A DNA stretch of 64,000 nt from Bradyrhizobium daqingense. Its GTDB lineage: Bacteria; Pseudomonadota; Alphaproteobacteria; Rhizobiales; Xanthobacteraceae. Positions 1 to 8,245 of this stretch are shown here, piece by piece; position 1 is the first letter of the stretch, and each line of letters begins with the position of its first letter. Position numbers and translations under genes: made by a program. The stretch lies in contig NZ_CP088014.1 of the NCBI RefSeq assembly GCF_021044685.1, positions 1,488,001 through 1,552,000 on the forward strand, written 5' to 3'. The notes under the pieces are model-generated. The model saw only the letters and a list, made by a program, of their open reading frames with translations. It ran no database searches and was not told the origin of the DNA.

Positions 1-20
1 CGCGGCTCTAAGGTCGGATC

Positions 21-542
21 GTGAGGGACGCTGATCCAGGTCGAGCGCGCGAAGCTGCGCGCTCGATCCTTCGGGAGTTCGGCGTTTCAGCGCCGCCCGT
101 CCCTGTCGAACGCATCATTAAATCGCGCAAGATCGTCCTTCAGTACGCACCGCTGGAGGAGGATCTTTCGGGCATGGCCTATATCAAGGACGGCATCGGC
201 ATCATCGGCGTCAATGCGCTACATCATCCCAACCGCCAGCGTTTTTCCGCCGCCCATGAACTCGCCCATCATGTGCTGCACGACGAAGACATCAGACAAG
301 CCGTTCACGTCGACAAGGGGATACGCGTTCTCTTCCGAGATGATATCTCAGCGCTCGGAACCGAACCGATAGAGATCGAAGCCAACGCCTTCGCCTCAGA
401 GCTGTTGATCCCCGGCGACCTCTTAGCCGCCGTCTTGGAAGGCGGTGGTGTGGATCTCGAGGACGAGGCAGCGATTGAGGGTCTCGCGCGCCGGTTTAGG
501 GTAAGCCCGGCGGCGATGCGTTTCCGGTTGACTCGTTGGTAG
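21..542 (+). CDS. ImmA/IrrE family metallo-endopeptidase
   Basis: A 173-residue zinc peptidase of the ImmA/IrrE (COG2856) family. These usually cleave an XRE-type repressor encoded next door and so relieve repression of a mobile element. The zinc motif HELAHH is at residues 79-84 (HExxH) and the third-ligand region EIEANAFASELL follows near residue 118, both as in the family, so the enzyme looks intact. The start is GTG at 21. A reading frame entering from the left edge stops with TGA at 22-24, overlapping this GTG, which would suit translational coupling to an upstream HTH repressor, but that gene lies outside the window. The next gene starts 8 bases after the stop and is probably co-transcribed. 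Function is family-based; the target repressor is unknown. Confidence 0.85.
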   Translation: MRDADPGRAREAARSILREFGVSAPPVPVERIIKSRKIVLQYAPLEEDLSGMAYIKDGIGIIGVNALHHPNRQRFSAAHELAHHVLHDEDIRQAVHVDKGIRVLFRDDISALGTEPIEIEANAFASELLIPGDLLAAVLEGGGVDLEDEAAIEGLARRFRVSPAAMRFRLTRW

Positions 543-549
543 CACACCC

Positions 550-1956
550 ATGAGCTTCGTCTTTTTCGACACCGAGACGACGGGGCTTAAGCGTGGCTTC
601 GATCAGATTCTCCACTTCGCCGCTGTTCGCACCGATGAAAACCTGAACGAGGTGGCTCGGTTCGAGACGCGCTCGCGCCTTCAGCCACATGTGCTTCCCC
701 ATCCTTCGGCGCTTCGGACGAACGGATTGCCGATCGAGTCGTTGACTGATTCCAGCCTGCCGTCGCACTACACCATGGTAGGAGATATTCGCCGGACCTT
801 GATTTCCTGGAGCCCTGCGGTTTTCGTCGGCTTCAACTCCATCCGCTTCGACGAGGAGATGCTGCGCCACGCCCTCTTCCAGTGCCTATATCCGGCATAT
901 CTGACAAGTAATCATCGAAACTGCCGCGCCGATGCGCTCAGTCTGGTGATGGCCGCCGATGCCGTGTCGCCTGCGCAACTAGTTGTGCCGGTCAGCGAAG
1001 AAGGGCGGCGGACATTTCGCTTGCAACAGTTGGCGGCGGCAAATGGCGTCGCACATGCTCGGGCACACGACGCGATGTCCGATGTGCTTGCGACGCTCGA
1101 ACTGAGCCGATTGGTCTATCGAAGGTCTCCGGAGTTGTGGCAGCGCTTCGTGCGCTTCTCGAACAAAGCGACCGTCGCGGATTTCATTGAGGTCGAAGAC
1201 GGCTTCGTGTTGACCGAGTTTTTCGGCGGCCAAGCTTATCATACGTCGGTCGTCTGCATCGGCAGGGATCCCGATCAGGCCAATGGCCGGCTTTGCTTGA
1301 GTCTCAACGAAGACATGGGCCGGCTTGCCGCGATGAGCGATCTCGAACTGCAAGTTCATCTGACGCAGAAGCCAAGTCCGATTCGTCGCTTCAGGATCAA
1401 TGCCGCGCCCACGCTGACGGCGTTCTACGACGCTCCCGAGCATATGCTGGATGGCGGTTCGATGGGCGCCACCGGAGACCGGGCCTGTCTCATGAAGGCG
1501 GACACTGGTCTGTGCGCGCGGCTTGTGGCTGCTTACATGGCTGCGCGCGAGCCCTACGCATTATCTCCGCACCTCGAAGAGCGCATCTATAGCGGCTTTC
1601 CCGGTCCTGCTGATGAGGCACGCATTGCCGCGTTCCACGATGCGCGATGGGAGGACCGCCTCGCGATCGTCCAGGGCATGGAGGACGAGCGACTGCGCTG
1701 GTTCGGGCTCCGGTTGATCTATTTCGAAGCGCGCTCGGTTCTCCCCGAACCTACTCGATTGGAGGTCGAGCGCTACTTGACCGATCAGATGACAGGCGAC
1801 GGTTCGGGCTGCCTCACCATCGATCAGGCGATGGCAGAGACGGAAAGGGTGCTTGGCGAGTTCGCCAGTCCAGATGATCTTCTGATCCAATATCGCACGT
1901 ATCTGCAGGATCGACTGGCGCGGCTTGAGGCCTATCGGACACGGCTGATTGCCTGA
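550..1956 (+). CDS. Exodeoxyribonuclease I (SbcB-like, DEDDh 3'-5' exonuclease)
   Basis: A 468-residue protein that should degrade single-stranded DNA from the 3' end. The DEDDh catalytic set is complete: D7 and E9 in DTETTG, D101 in NSIRFDEE, and H173 and D178 in HDAMSD. The spacing between these residues equals that of E. coli exonuclease I (D15, E17, D108, H181, D186), which supports membership of the SbcB family rather than a generic DnaQ exonuclease. The C-terminal half (about residues 195-468) is the usual SH3-like and helical part of ExoI. It sits directly behind an ImmA/IrrE gene, a frequent neighbour on mobile elements. It may act in processing of single-stranded DNA during transfer or repair, but that role is inference. 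Confidence 0.85.
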   Translation: MSFVFFDTETTGLKRGFDQILHFAAVRTDENLNEVARFETRSRLQPHVLPHPSALRTNGLPIESLTDSSLPSHYTMVGDIRRTLISWSPAVFVGFNSIRFDEEMLRHALFQCLYPAYLTSNHRNCRADALSLVMAADAVSPAQLVVPVSEEGRRTFRLQQLAAANGVAHARAHDAMSDVLATLELSRLVYRRSPELWQRFVRFSNKATVADFIEVEDGFVLTEFFGGQAYHTSVVCIGRDPDQANGRLCLSLNEDMGRLAAMSDLELQVHLTQKPSPIRRFRINAAPTLTAFYDAPEHMLDGGSMGATGDRACLMKADTGLCARLVAAYMAAREPYALSPHLEERIYSGFPGPADEARIAAFHDARWEDRLAIVQGMEDERLRWFGLRLIYFEARSVLPEPTRLEVERYLTDQMTGDGSGCLTIDQAMAETERVLGEFASPDDLLIQYRTYLQDRLARLEAYRTRLIA

Positions 1957-2223
1957 ACCGACCGGTTCGGAGCGCTCAACTCAACGTCGCCTTCTCTGCG
2001 CTGAGTATTTGGTCACGGACGGAGTGCCGCGAGGACATGGCGTCAGTGTTGAGCCGACTTATGATGAAAGCGGTGGTCTGACGGTGCACCGCTGAACAGG
2101 GGAAACGCAGCGCGGTTCGCGATTTTAGCTCCCTATCATTCCGAGCACAGCAACCGAGTCGTTGTCTCGAGCGTGCCAGCGGATTGAGTCATCATATTAG
2201 AGCGCGATTTTGTTTTTCTCAAG

Positions 2224-2439
2224 CTAGCTCACGTTCAGTTCTTTCGACGCACTACAAATCACCAGATTTCCCCGATCCCATGCGTCAAGCTCGTCCACCG
2301 GGTATAAGACGGCTTTGCCGATCTTGATGTATGCAGGCCCAGTTCGCATTGCGCGCCAATTCCGCAGCGTACCCACGGAGACCTCGCCACGGTATCGTGC
2401 AGACACTTCCTCCGGTGTCAGGAATTTGGACTCCGTCAT
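2224..2439 (-). CDS. Helix-turn-helix DNA-binding protein, excisionase (AlpA/MerR-like) type
   Basis: A 71-residue protein with one winged HTH of the excisionase class. The motif begins LTPEEVSARYRGEVSVGTLRNW and continues with the basic turn and GKAVLYPVDELDAW that is typical of the HTH_17/AlpA group. Such proteins act as recombination directionality factors or as regulators of prophage and ICE genes. It faces left, opposite to the flanking genes, and about 270 bases separate it from the exonuclease gene; nothing else was seen in that gap. No integrase gene is visible near it, so whether it is a true excisionase cannot be told here. A second HTH protein of the same type, more likely the ICE excisionase, is at 16036. 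Confidence 0.7.
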   Translation of the reverse strand: MTESKFLTPEEVSARYRGEVSVGTLRNWRAMRTGPAYIKIGKAVLYPVDELDAWDRGNLVICSASKELNVS

Positions 2440-2566
2440 TCGTCTTCTCCATCACTCCGCCGCACGAAACGTCACGGTCGAGATGACTGAGATGTTGGCA
2501 CCCAGAATGACGGAAGAAAACGATATTCTCGATGACCCCGCATAGCTCGCGTCAAACGCGAGCGAG

Positions 2567-2959
2567 TTAACGCGTCAGCCTGCGTTGATAGCCGCAAGAT
2601 AGCGTAACGGAGCGCAGCAAAAATACTTGCGGCTCTCGGCCGCAGGTACACTGACCAATCGCGAAGATCGGAAGGTCGTCCTTGTAGGAAGTGTCTTTGG
2701 TTAGAAATGCCTTGAGCTGATCGTCTCCCAACCCGTATCCGTTGTCTTTGCAGGAAACGATCATGGACTCTCGGTCGTCGAGCATGTCAGCTCGAATAAA
2801 TTAGACGTCGATTTCAACCAGCATGTCCGTTTCAGAGGCGTCTTCGTGCTTGCGGATAAGGAATGAGTCGGTCGCATTTGAGATCGGTTCCTCAAAAACG
2901 ACATACAGGTTCGAGCTGATCTTCGTATTCTTGATGCTGCCCCTGATATCGAACGTCAT
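2567..2959 (-). pseudogene. Broken GHKL (Bergerat-fold) ATPase gene, N-terminal part
   Basis: Reading leftward from ATG at 2959 gives a segment starting MTFDIRGSIKNTKISS, with VVFEEPISNATDSFLIRK (the N box, E and N of an ATP-binding GHKL fold). A TAA stop follows at about 2803. The same frame continues without a shift into MLDDRESMIVSCKDNGYGLGD, the G1 box DxGxG, and LTKDTSYKDD. The two parts therefore belong to one ATPase gene that carries an in-frame stop. After residue 110 the frame drifts away from the family and ends, so the C-terminal effector half is missing. A downstream start at 2785 could still give a 72-residue peptide, but it would lack half of the ATP site. Relationship to GHKL proteins comes from motifs only. 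Confidence 0.6.
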
Positions 2960-3260
2960 TTTCGTTTCAATCGCTGACGTTGTGGTCTGTGGAGGATCGT
3001 TCTGCCGGTGTGTGGGACGTCAAGTCAAGCTGTCGTATGAAAATGGCGAAAGCACCCGCCAGTTGGCTCCGATGTTCAGTTCCCCTTGTTTGCGCGCGCA
3101 CTAACTTTCCGAGCTGGTCCATCGGGTTACGCAGCCTGTTGCTCCGATGATATGGCGAATTCCGGCGGTGCGCCTTTGAGGGGAAAGCCTTCCCCCTGGT
3201 CGGCGCCGCGGTCGCCGACGCACCCCCTTCTGCGGGGAGACCCCGCAACGCCCCCATTAG

Positions 3261-3341
3261 AGTGAGAGGACGGATCGGCTTCGCCGTGACGGGTTGATGA
3301 TCGGAGGAGAGGCCTCCGGCGCCCGTCATGGAGATTGTCCC
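3261..3341 (+). promoter_or_regulatory. 5' leader of the DUF932 gene, copy A of a repeated structured leader
   Basis: From AGTGAGAGG at 3261 to the ATG at 3342 this leader matches the leader of parB (4631-4710) in sequence and length (81 and 80 bases). A hairpin at 3302-3318 has stem CGGAGG/CCTCCG around loop AGAGG. The parB leader has the same loop with stem CGAGAG/CTCTCG, so the pairs changed together. Both continue with GGCGCCCGTC, then GGAG about 10 bases before ATG, a likely ribosome binding site. Upstream, 3180-3255 is rich in GC hairpins. This looks like an RNA-level control element shared by two ICE genes; mechanism unknown. Confidence 0.6.
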
Positions 3342-4538
3342 ATGACCCAAGCAGAAGTTTTGATCGCTGCCCACGACTGCGCCGGCGGCTACAAGGTGGA
3401 TGTGAGTCGCGGCGAGCGCATCGGCCGCGTTTCATCCGAATGGTTCTCGCGGCCGGCGGACGAACGCTATCTGTCCTTGTCGGATCTCTACTCCGCCGTG
3501 CGCAGCCGGAGCGAGCGCAGCCGGACCCGAACGGTCGAGAGCACCGCGATCCGAGTGGAGGCCAACCGCGACGATGCCGAGCGCCTGACGCTGATGCTAC
3601 CCGGTTGCGACGCGCCGATCGCGCCGACTCATTGGAGCTTCGGTCAACTTGCCAGCTTGGTCGGAGCGCCGGCGGCTTACCTCCGTCAGCTTCCGGCACC
3701 GCTCGCTGGCATCAACCTGCAGTTCGGCCTCAGCTTTCATCGAGCCGAGCAGATAAAAACGCTTGAGGTGCAGGGCAGTCGCCTCGAGCTTCGCGCCGCG
3801 ACGGGTCCGGAATATGGGCGTATATTTGACCACGAACTCGTGGCAGCTGTTCAGCGCATCGCCGGCAATGGCACGGGTGACACGCGCTGGAAGGTCCCAG
3901 GCGTGCTTGATTGGTCGACTGGCGTTTACAACCCGCGCGTCGACATCACCCAGGATACGACGACGCTCTACGCCTCCGATCGCGATGTCTTCCTGTTTCT
4001 GGTCGACGACCTCAATCCGATCGAGGCCGGCCGGCTGCCCGACGGCTTGCCGGACCTCTACTTCCGCGGCTTCTACTGCTGGAATTCCGAGGTGGGCGCG
4101 AAGACGCTCGGCATAGCGAGCTTCTATCTTCGCGCCGTCTGTCAGAATCGGAATTTGTGGGGTGTTCAGGATTTCGAGGAGATCACCATCCGCCATTCGA
4201 AATACGCCGCGACGCGCTTCGCCCATGAGGCGGCGCCGGCGCTGACACGCTTCGCGAACTCTTCGCCGATGCCCTTCGTCAACGGCATCAAATCGGCGCG
4301 GGAGCGGATCGTCGCCCGGACCGACGAGGACCGCAGCGAGTTTCTGCGCAAGGGCGGCTTCTCCAAGACCGAGACGGCGAAGATCATCGACACAGTTCTG
4401 TCCGAGGAAGGCCGGAAGCCCGAGAGCGTGTTTGATTTCGTCCAGGGCATCACAGCCGTCGCGCGCGACAAGACTCATCAGGACGCACGACTCGACATGG
4501 AGGCACGGGCGAAGAAGCTGCTCGACCGCGCGGCCTGA
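3342..4538 (+). CDS. DUF932 domain protein
   Basis: A 398-residue protein of the DUF932 (phage/plasmid-like TIGR03299-type) family. Sequences of this kind are common accessory genes of rhizobial and sphingomonad plasmids and ICEs, but their biochemical role is not known. The recognisable core is the stretch with THWSFGQLASLVGAPAAYLR near residue 95 and the aromatic, glycine-rich segment with LYFRGFYCWNSEVGAKTLG near residue 240. I chose ATG 3342 (MTQAEVL) over an upstream in-frame start at 3294 because it has GGAG at the right distance and because the leader before it matches the parB leader. No membrane segment or signal peptide is seen. It is followed by parB after 172 bases of leader. Confidence 0.75.
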   Translation: MTQAEVLIAAHDCAGGYKVDVSRGERIGRVSSEWFSRPADERYLSLSDLYSAVRSRSERSRTRTVESTAIRVEANRDDAERLTLMLPGCDAPIAPTHWSFGQLASLVGAPAAYLRQLPAPLAGINLQFGLSFHRAEQIKTLEVQGSRLELRAATGPEYGRIFDHELVAAVQRIAGNGTGDTRWKVPGVLDWSTGVYNPRVDITQDTTTLYASDRDVFLFLVDDLNPIEAGRLPDGLPDLYFRGFYCWNSEVGAKTLGIASFYLRAVCQNRNLWGVQDFEEITIRHSKYAATRFAHEAAPALTRFANSSPMPFVNGIKSARERIVARTDEDRSEFLRKGGFSKTETAKIIDTVLSEEGRKPESVFDFVQGITAVARDKTHQDARLDMEARAKKLLDRAA

Positions 4539-4617
4539 TTCCCGGACAACCGGAGATACGGAACGGTGCTTTTCCGGTTCCGAGGCTTTCCGTCTTTCCT
4601 GTTCGTTGGCTTTGCGA

Positions 4618-4710
4618 CGCCGCCCTCCAAAGTGAGAGGGCGGCGCTGCGCTTCGTGACGAGTTGATGTCGAGAGAGAGGCTCTCGGCGCCCGTCGCGGA
4701 GTATCATCCC
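4618..4710 (+). promoter_or_regulatory. 5' leader of parB, copy B of the repeated structured leader
   Basis: A perfect 10-bp hairpin lies at 4618-4627 / 4636-4645 (CGCCGCCCTC and its complement, 8-base loop) without a T run. From AGTGAGAGG at 4631 the sequence follows the DUF932 leader base for base in several blocks: GTGACG, GTTGATG, GAGAGGC and GGCGCCCGTC. The short hairpin CGAGAG-AGAGG-CTCTCG is at 4670-4686. Part of the left hairpin overlaps the conserved AGTGAGAGG block, so the two structures may exclude each other. GGAG at about 4698 is the likely ribosome binding site. Confidence 0.6.
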
Positions 4711-6804
4711 ATGGCGACTACCGTTCGCAAGATCACCCTTTCGCCCTCGCGCGATATCCCCTTCAACAGGCTCGTGCTGAGTCAGTCGAACGTCCGGCGC
4801 GTGAAGGCCGGCGTCTCGATCGAGGAGCTAGCAGAGGACATCGCCCGCCGGGGCCTTCTGCAGGGCCTCAGTGTCCGGCCCGTCGTCGACCAGGTCGGCG
4901 CCGAGACCGGCGTGTTCGAGATCCCGGCTGGCGGCCGGCGCTACCGCGCGCTGGAGCTGCTCGTCAAGCAGAAGCGCCTCGCCAAGACCGCCCCGGTGCC
5001 CTGCGTCGTCCGCGATAGCGGCATCGCTGAGGAAGACTCGCTCGCCGAGAACGTCCAGCGCGCTCCGCTTCATCCGCTCGACCAGTTCCGGGCATTCCTG
5101 GCGCTGCGCGAAAAGGGCCAGTCGGAGGAGGAGATCGCTGCCGCCTTCTTCGTCTCCGTCAACGTCGTCAAGCAACGCCTCAAGCTCGCGTCGGTTTCGC
5201 CGACGCTGCTCGACGTCTATGCGGAGGACGGCATGACGCTCGACCAGCTCATGGCCTTCGCTGTATCTGGCGACCACGAGCGTCAGGAAGTTGTGTTCGA
5301 GCGGCTGAAGGCGTCCCACGACAAGCAGCCCTACGTCATCCGCCGCATGCTGACAGAAGGCGCGGTCCGCGCTTCCGACAAGCGGGCGCTGTTCATCGGG
5401 GTTGACGCCTATACTGCCGCCGGTGGCACGGTGCTGCGAGATCTGTTTCAGGGCGACGATGGCGGCTGGATGCAGGATGTCGCGCTCGTCGACCAGATGG
5501 TGGCCGACAAGCTGAAGGCGGAATCCGAGACGATTGCCGCCGAGGGTTGGAAGTGGACCGAGGTCGCCCCCGATTTCGCTTACGGCCACGCTTTCGGTCT
5601 GCGACAACTTCGCGGCGAGATCGTCACCCTCACTGCCGAGGAGGAAGCGGCCCGCAACGCCTTGCAAGCAGAGTTCGATCAGCTGTCTGAGAAACACGCG
5701 GACGCCGATGAACTGCCCGACGAGGTCGACGAACGGTTGTCCGAGCTGGAAACAGCTTTGGAGGGGCTCGAGAGCCGGCCGGTTGTTTTCGACCCGGCCG
5801 AGATCGTGCGCGCAGGCGTCTTCGTCAGCATTGGCGCTGAAGGCGAGCTTCGTGTTGAGCGCGGCTACGTCCGGCCCGAAGACGAACCGTCGGCGGAGCC
5901 GGAGCCCGGTCTTGCTGAAGAAGATGGTGAGGCCGAACGGGCCAAGGCCGCGAGCTACGAAGGCGGCGAGCGCAACGTGTCGGTCGAGCCCGGCGCCGAG
6001 CAGGAGGAGGACGAGGGCCTTTCGCCCATCTCCGACCGGCTGATGACCGAGCTCACCACCCATCGGACACTCGGCCTGCGTCATGCCCTCGGTGAGCAGC
6101 CGCAGGTCGCCTTTCATGCGGCCCTGCATGCTCTGACATTGAAGACCTTCTACCACTACGGCTCGGATAGCTGCCTGGAGCTGGATCTGAAGAGCGTGAG
6201 TTTCGGCGCCCAGGCGCTCGGCCTGAACGACAGCGCCTTAGCCGAGGCGATCCGCGCTCGGCACGAGCGCTGGGCGAAGGCTTTGCCGAAGGAATCGGCC
6301 GACCTCTGGGACGCACTTCAGGCGTGGGACGGCGACAGCCAGGCGATGCTCTTTGCCCATGTCGTCAGCCTGTCGGTCAACGCCGTGCATGAACCCTGGA
6401 ATCGGCGGCCGCGTGCGCTCGCTCACGCCGACCGTCTCGCCCGGGCTGTCGATCTCGACATGGCTGCGGCGGGGTGGAAACCGACCGTAGACAACTTCTT
6501 CGGTCGGGTGACGAAGACGCGAATCCTCCAGGCCGTGGTGGAGGCAAAAGGGCAGCGCGCCGCCGATCGGATCGAGCATCTGAAGAAGGGTGACATGGCT
6601 GCCGAGGCGCAGACCTTGCTCACCGACACGGCCTGGCTGCCCGAACCGCTTCGCACGCTGGGCCGAGCCATTGGCGACGAACCGGCGGTCGAATCTATAG
6701 TCGAGGAAACTCCAGAGCAGCCTAGCGAAAACAAACTGGAAGACGAAGAAGAGCGGACCGCCCACAATCAGCGAGCCGGTGAGCAGATTATGGCAGCCGA
6801 ATAA
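4711..6804 (+). CDS. ParB/Spo0J-type partition nuclease-domain protein, large ICE form
   Basis: A 697-residue protein, about twice the length of chromosomal ParB. Residues 12-118 form the ParB N-terminal domain, with GGRRYRAL (74-81) and ENVQRAPLHP (113-122), the motifs that bind CTP in the family. A helix-turn-helix follows at about 138-160 (EEEIAAAFFVSVNVVKQRL). The middle (about 390-445) is highly acidic, and the C-terminal 250 residues are helical and characteristic of the large ParB-like proteins of alphaproteobacterial plasmids and ICEs. ATG 4711 is preferred to an upstream start at 4663 because of the conserved leader and GGAG. A rho-independent terminator follows. Its role may be element maintenance or gene control; its cognate ParA is not adjacent (a ParA is at 17413). 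Confidence 0.8.
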   Translation: MATTVRKITLSPSRDIPFNRLVLSQSNVRRVKAGVSIEELAEDIARRGLLQGLSVRPVVDQVGAETGVFEIPAGGRRYRALELLVKQKRLAKTAPVPCVVRDSGIAEEDSLAENVQRAPLHPLDQFRAFLALREKGQSEEEIAAAFFVSVNVVKQRLKLASVSPTLLDVYAEDGMTLDQLMAFAVSGDHERQEVVFERLKASHDKQPYVIRRMLTEGAVRASDKRALFIGVDAYTAAGGTVLRDLFQGDDGGWMQDVALVDQMVADKLKAESETIAAEGWKWTEVAPDFAYGHAFGLRQLRGEIVTLTAEEEAARNALQAEFDQLSEKHADADELPDEVDERLSELETALEGLESRPVVFDPAEIVRAGVFVSIGAEGELRVERGYVRPEDEPSAEPEPGLAEEDGEAERAKAASYEGGERNVSVEPGAEQEEDEGLSPISDRLMTELTTHRTLGLRHALGEQPQVAFHAALHALTLKTFYHYGSDSCLELDLKSVSFGAQALGLNDSALAEAIRARHERWAKALPKESADLWDALQAWDGDSQAMLFAHVVSLSVNAVHEPWNRRPRALAHADRLARAVDLDMAAAGWKPTVDNFFGRVTKTRILQAVVEAKGQRAADRIEHLKKGDMAAEAQTLLTDTAWLPEPLRTLGRAIGDEPAVESIVEETPEQPSENKLEDEEERTAHNQRAGEQIMAAE

Positions 6805-6822
6805 GCCGTCGAGAGCAACAAC

Positions 6823-6856
6823 AAGGTCCGCTGGCGACGGCGGACCTTTTCTTTTT
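6823..6856 (+). terminator. Rho-independent terminator after parB
   Basis: A 9-bp perfect stem AAGGTCCGC / GCGGACCTT (6823-6831 and 6840-6848) with an 8-base loop is followed by TTTTCTTTTT. It should end the parB transcript. The next gene begins only about 11 bases beyond the T run, so that gene either has a promoter inside parB or is expressed by partial read-through. Confidence 0.85.
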
Positions 6857-6866
6857 GGGGATGACG

Positions 6867-7919
6867 ATGGCCGATAACGCACACGATCTCGCACGGCGTC
6901 TCGGCCGGCAGGCTGAGTCCGTGTGCCGTCACTACCTCTCTGCCGGACGACGGGAAGGTAGCTATTGGCTCGTCGGCGACGTCCGCAATACGCCTGGCCG
7001 CTCAATGTTCGTGCGGCTCAAGCAGTCGGCGAAGGGAGCCGCCGGCAAATGGACCGATGCCGCCACCGGGGAACATGGCGATTTGCTCGATGTCATTCGC
7101 GAGAGTTGCCGCCTGGTCGACTTCAAGAACGTCCTCGACGAGGCGCGCTTGTTTCTCAGCTTGCCGCATCCAGAGCCCGAGCCCAATCAGCCGCGGCTCC
7201 GCAATTCCAGCGCGGCACGAGGATCGCCGGAGGCCGCTCGTCGGCTCTTTGCCATGTCGCAGCCGATCGAACGCACACTCATAGAAGCGTATCTCCGCAA
7301 TCGCGGCATTACGTCTTTGCACGAAACCGGAAGCCTGCGCTTTCACCCACGTTGCTACTACCGGCCCGACGACCACAGCCCGACCGAGACCTGGCCGGCG
7401 ATGATCGCCGCCGTCACCGATCTGTCCGGCGAGCTGGCTGGCGTACACCGCACCTGGCTCGACCCGCATGGTTTCAGCGAGGCGACGCTGGGCAAGGCGC
7501 CAATCGACACGCCAAAGCGGGCGATGGGCGACCTGCTTGGTCACGCTGTTCGATTTGGCGTCGCTGGTGAAGTCATGGCGGCCGGTGAGGGCATCGAGAC
7601 GATGCTGTCGCTCCGCTGCGCCCTGCCGACCATGCCGATGGTCGCAGCTCTCTCGGCAGCGCATCTCTCCGCCGTCCTTCTTCCGGATACGCTCCGCCGG
7701 CTCTACATCGCCCGGGACGACGATCCTGCCGGTGACGGCGCCATGGCGACCTTGATGGATCGGGCGCAGGAGGCCGGCATCGAGGCAATCGTGATCTCGC
7801 CACAGCTTGGCGACTTCAACGAGGATCTTCGCCTGCTCGGATTTGACGCCCTTCGGGCCGCAAGCCGCGTACAGATCGCGGCGCAGGACGTCGCGCGCTT
7901 TATGGAGCTGGCGGCATAG
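6867..7919 (+). CDS. Toprim domain protein (DUF7146-type, primase-helicase related)
   Basis: A 350-residue protein with an N-terminal region (residues 1-95) like the zinc-less primase-associated DUF7146 domain, including the stretch GKWTDAATGEHGDLLD. A Toprim domain follows near residues 225-310. It has the acidic glutamate in GEGIETMLSL and the DxD-like motif in LYIARDDDPAGDGAM, which together bind Mg2+ in primases and topoisomerases. Such proteins accompany ParB and DUF2493 genes on rhizobial ICEs and may prime complementary-strand synthesis after transfer; this is inference. Three starts are possible (TTG 6855, ATG 6861, ATG 6867). The last gives MADN and has GGGGATGACG before it. No primase zinc motif is visible. 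Confidence 0.8.
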   Translation: MADNAHDLARRLGRQAESVCRHYLSAGRREGSYWLVGDVRNTPGRSMFVRLKQSAKGAAGKWTDAATGEHGDLLDVIRESCRLVDFKNVLDEARLFLSLPHPEPEPNQPRLRNSSAARGSPEAARRLFAMSQPIERTLIEAYLRNRGITSLHETGSLRFHPRCYYRPDDHSPTETWPAMIAAVTDLSGELAGVHRTWLDPHGFSEATLGKAPIDTPKRAMGDLLGHAVRFGVAGEVMAAGEGIETMLSLRCALPTMPMVAALSAAHLSAVLLPDTLRRLYIARDDDPAGDGAMATLMDRAQEAGIEAIVISPQLGDFNEDLRLLGFDALRAASRVQIAAQDVARFMELAA

Positions 7920-8058
7920 CCGAAACGGGATGAGGGGCGACGCGGCCGCTTCGTTACCGCACGGTCGGTGAACGTGTTTCCCCTCGGCGCCAGAGGACTG
8001 CCCCACGGCCTTCTGAGAGGGCGATCGGGCGGCAGGCGGCCCGGACCGGCAACCTCGT

Positions 8059-8121
8059 GGGCCGACTATTTTCCGTCGGCGGCAGAGCCGCCTTTACATC
8101 GCGAGACAAAATAGTCGGCCC
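8059..8121 (+). promoter_or_regulatory. Structured 5' leader element of the DUF2493 gene, copy 1
   Basis: In the 326-base gap before the DUF2493 gene a 14-bp perfect inverted repeat, GGGCCGACTATTTT at 8059-8072 and its complement at 8108-8121, encloses 35 bases. The enclosed part has an inner hairpin GGCGGC-AGA-GCCGCC (8078-8092) and ends GCGAGAC. A second copy with a different but still complementary outer stem and a similar interior lies before the DUF736 gene at 13015-13068. The rest of the leader (8122-8245) is GC-rich and contains CCCCTTCGG, also found after copy 2. A regulatory RNA is the simplest reading. Confidence 0.6.
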
Positions 8122-8245
8122 CCTTCGGTCCTCCGCCAAGGCTCCGGCCCTCCGCTGCGCTGCGGGTGCAAGTCCGTTCCGCCTGCCGCTTTCGTCGCCA
8201 TGAAGGCCGCGATGGGCGCGGTCGATCCGACGAGGGAAAACCGCA

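Noticed and set aside
3597..4478. Minus-strand frame opposite the DUF932 gene
   Set aside because: Shadow frame; the plus strand carries a recognised family.
4828..6156. Long minus-strand frame opposite parB
   Set aside because: Shadow of a GC-rich coding region; no motifs and no ribosome binding site.
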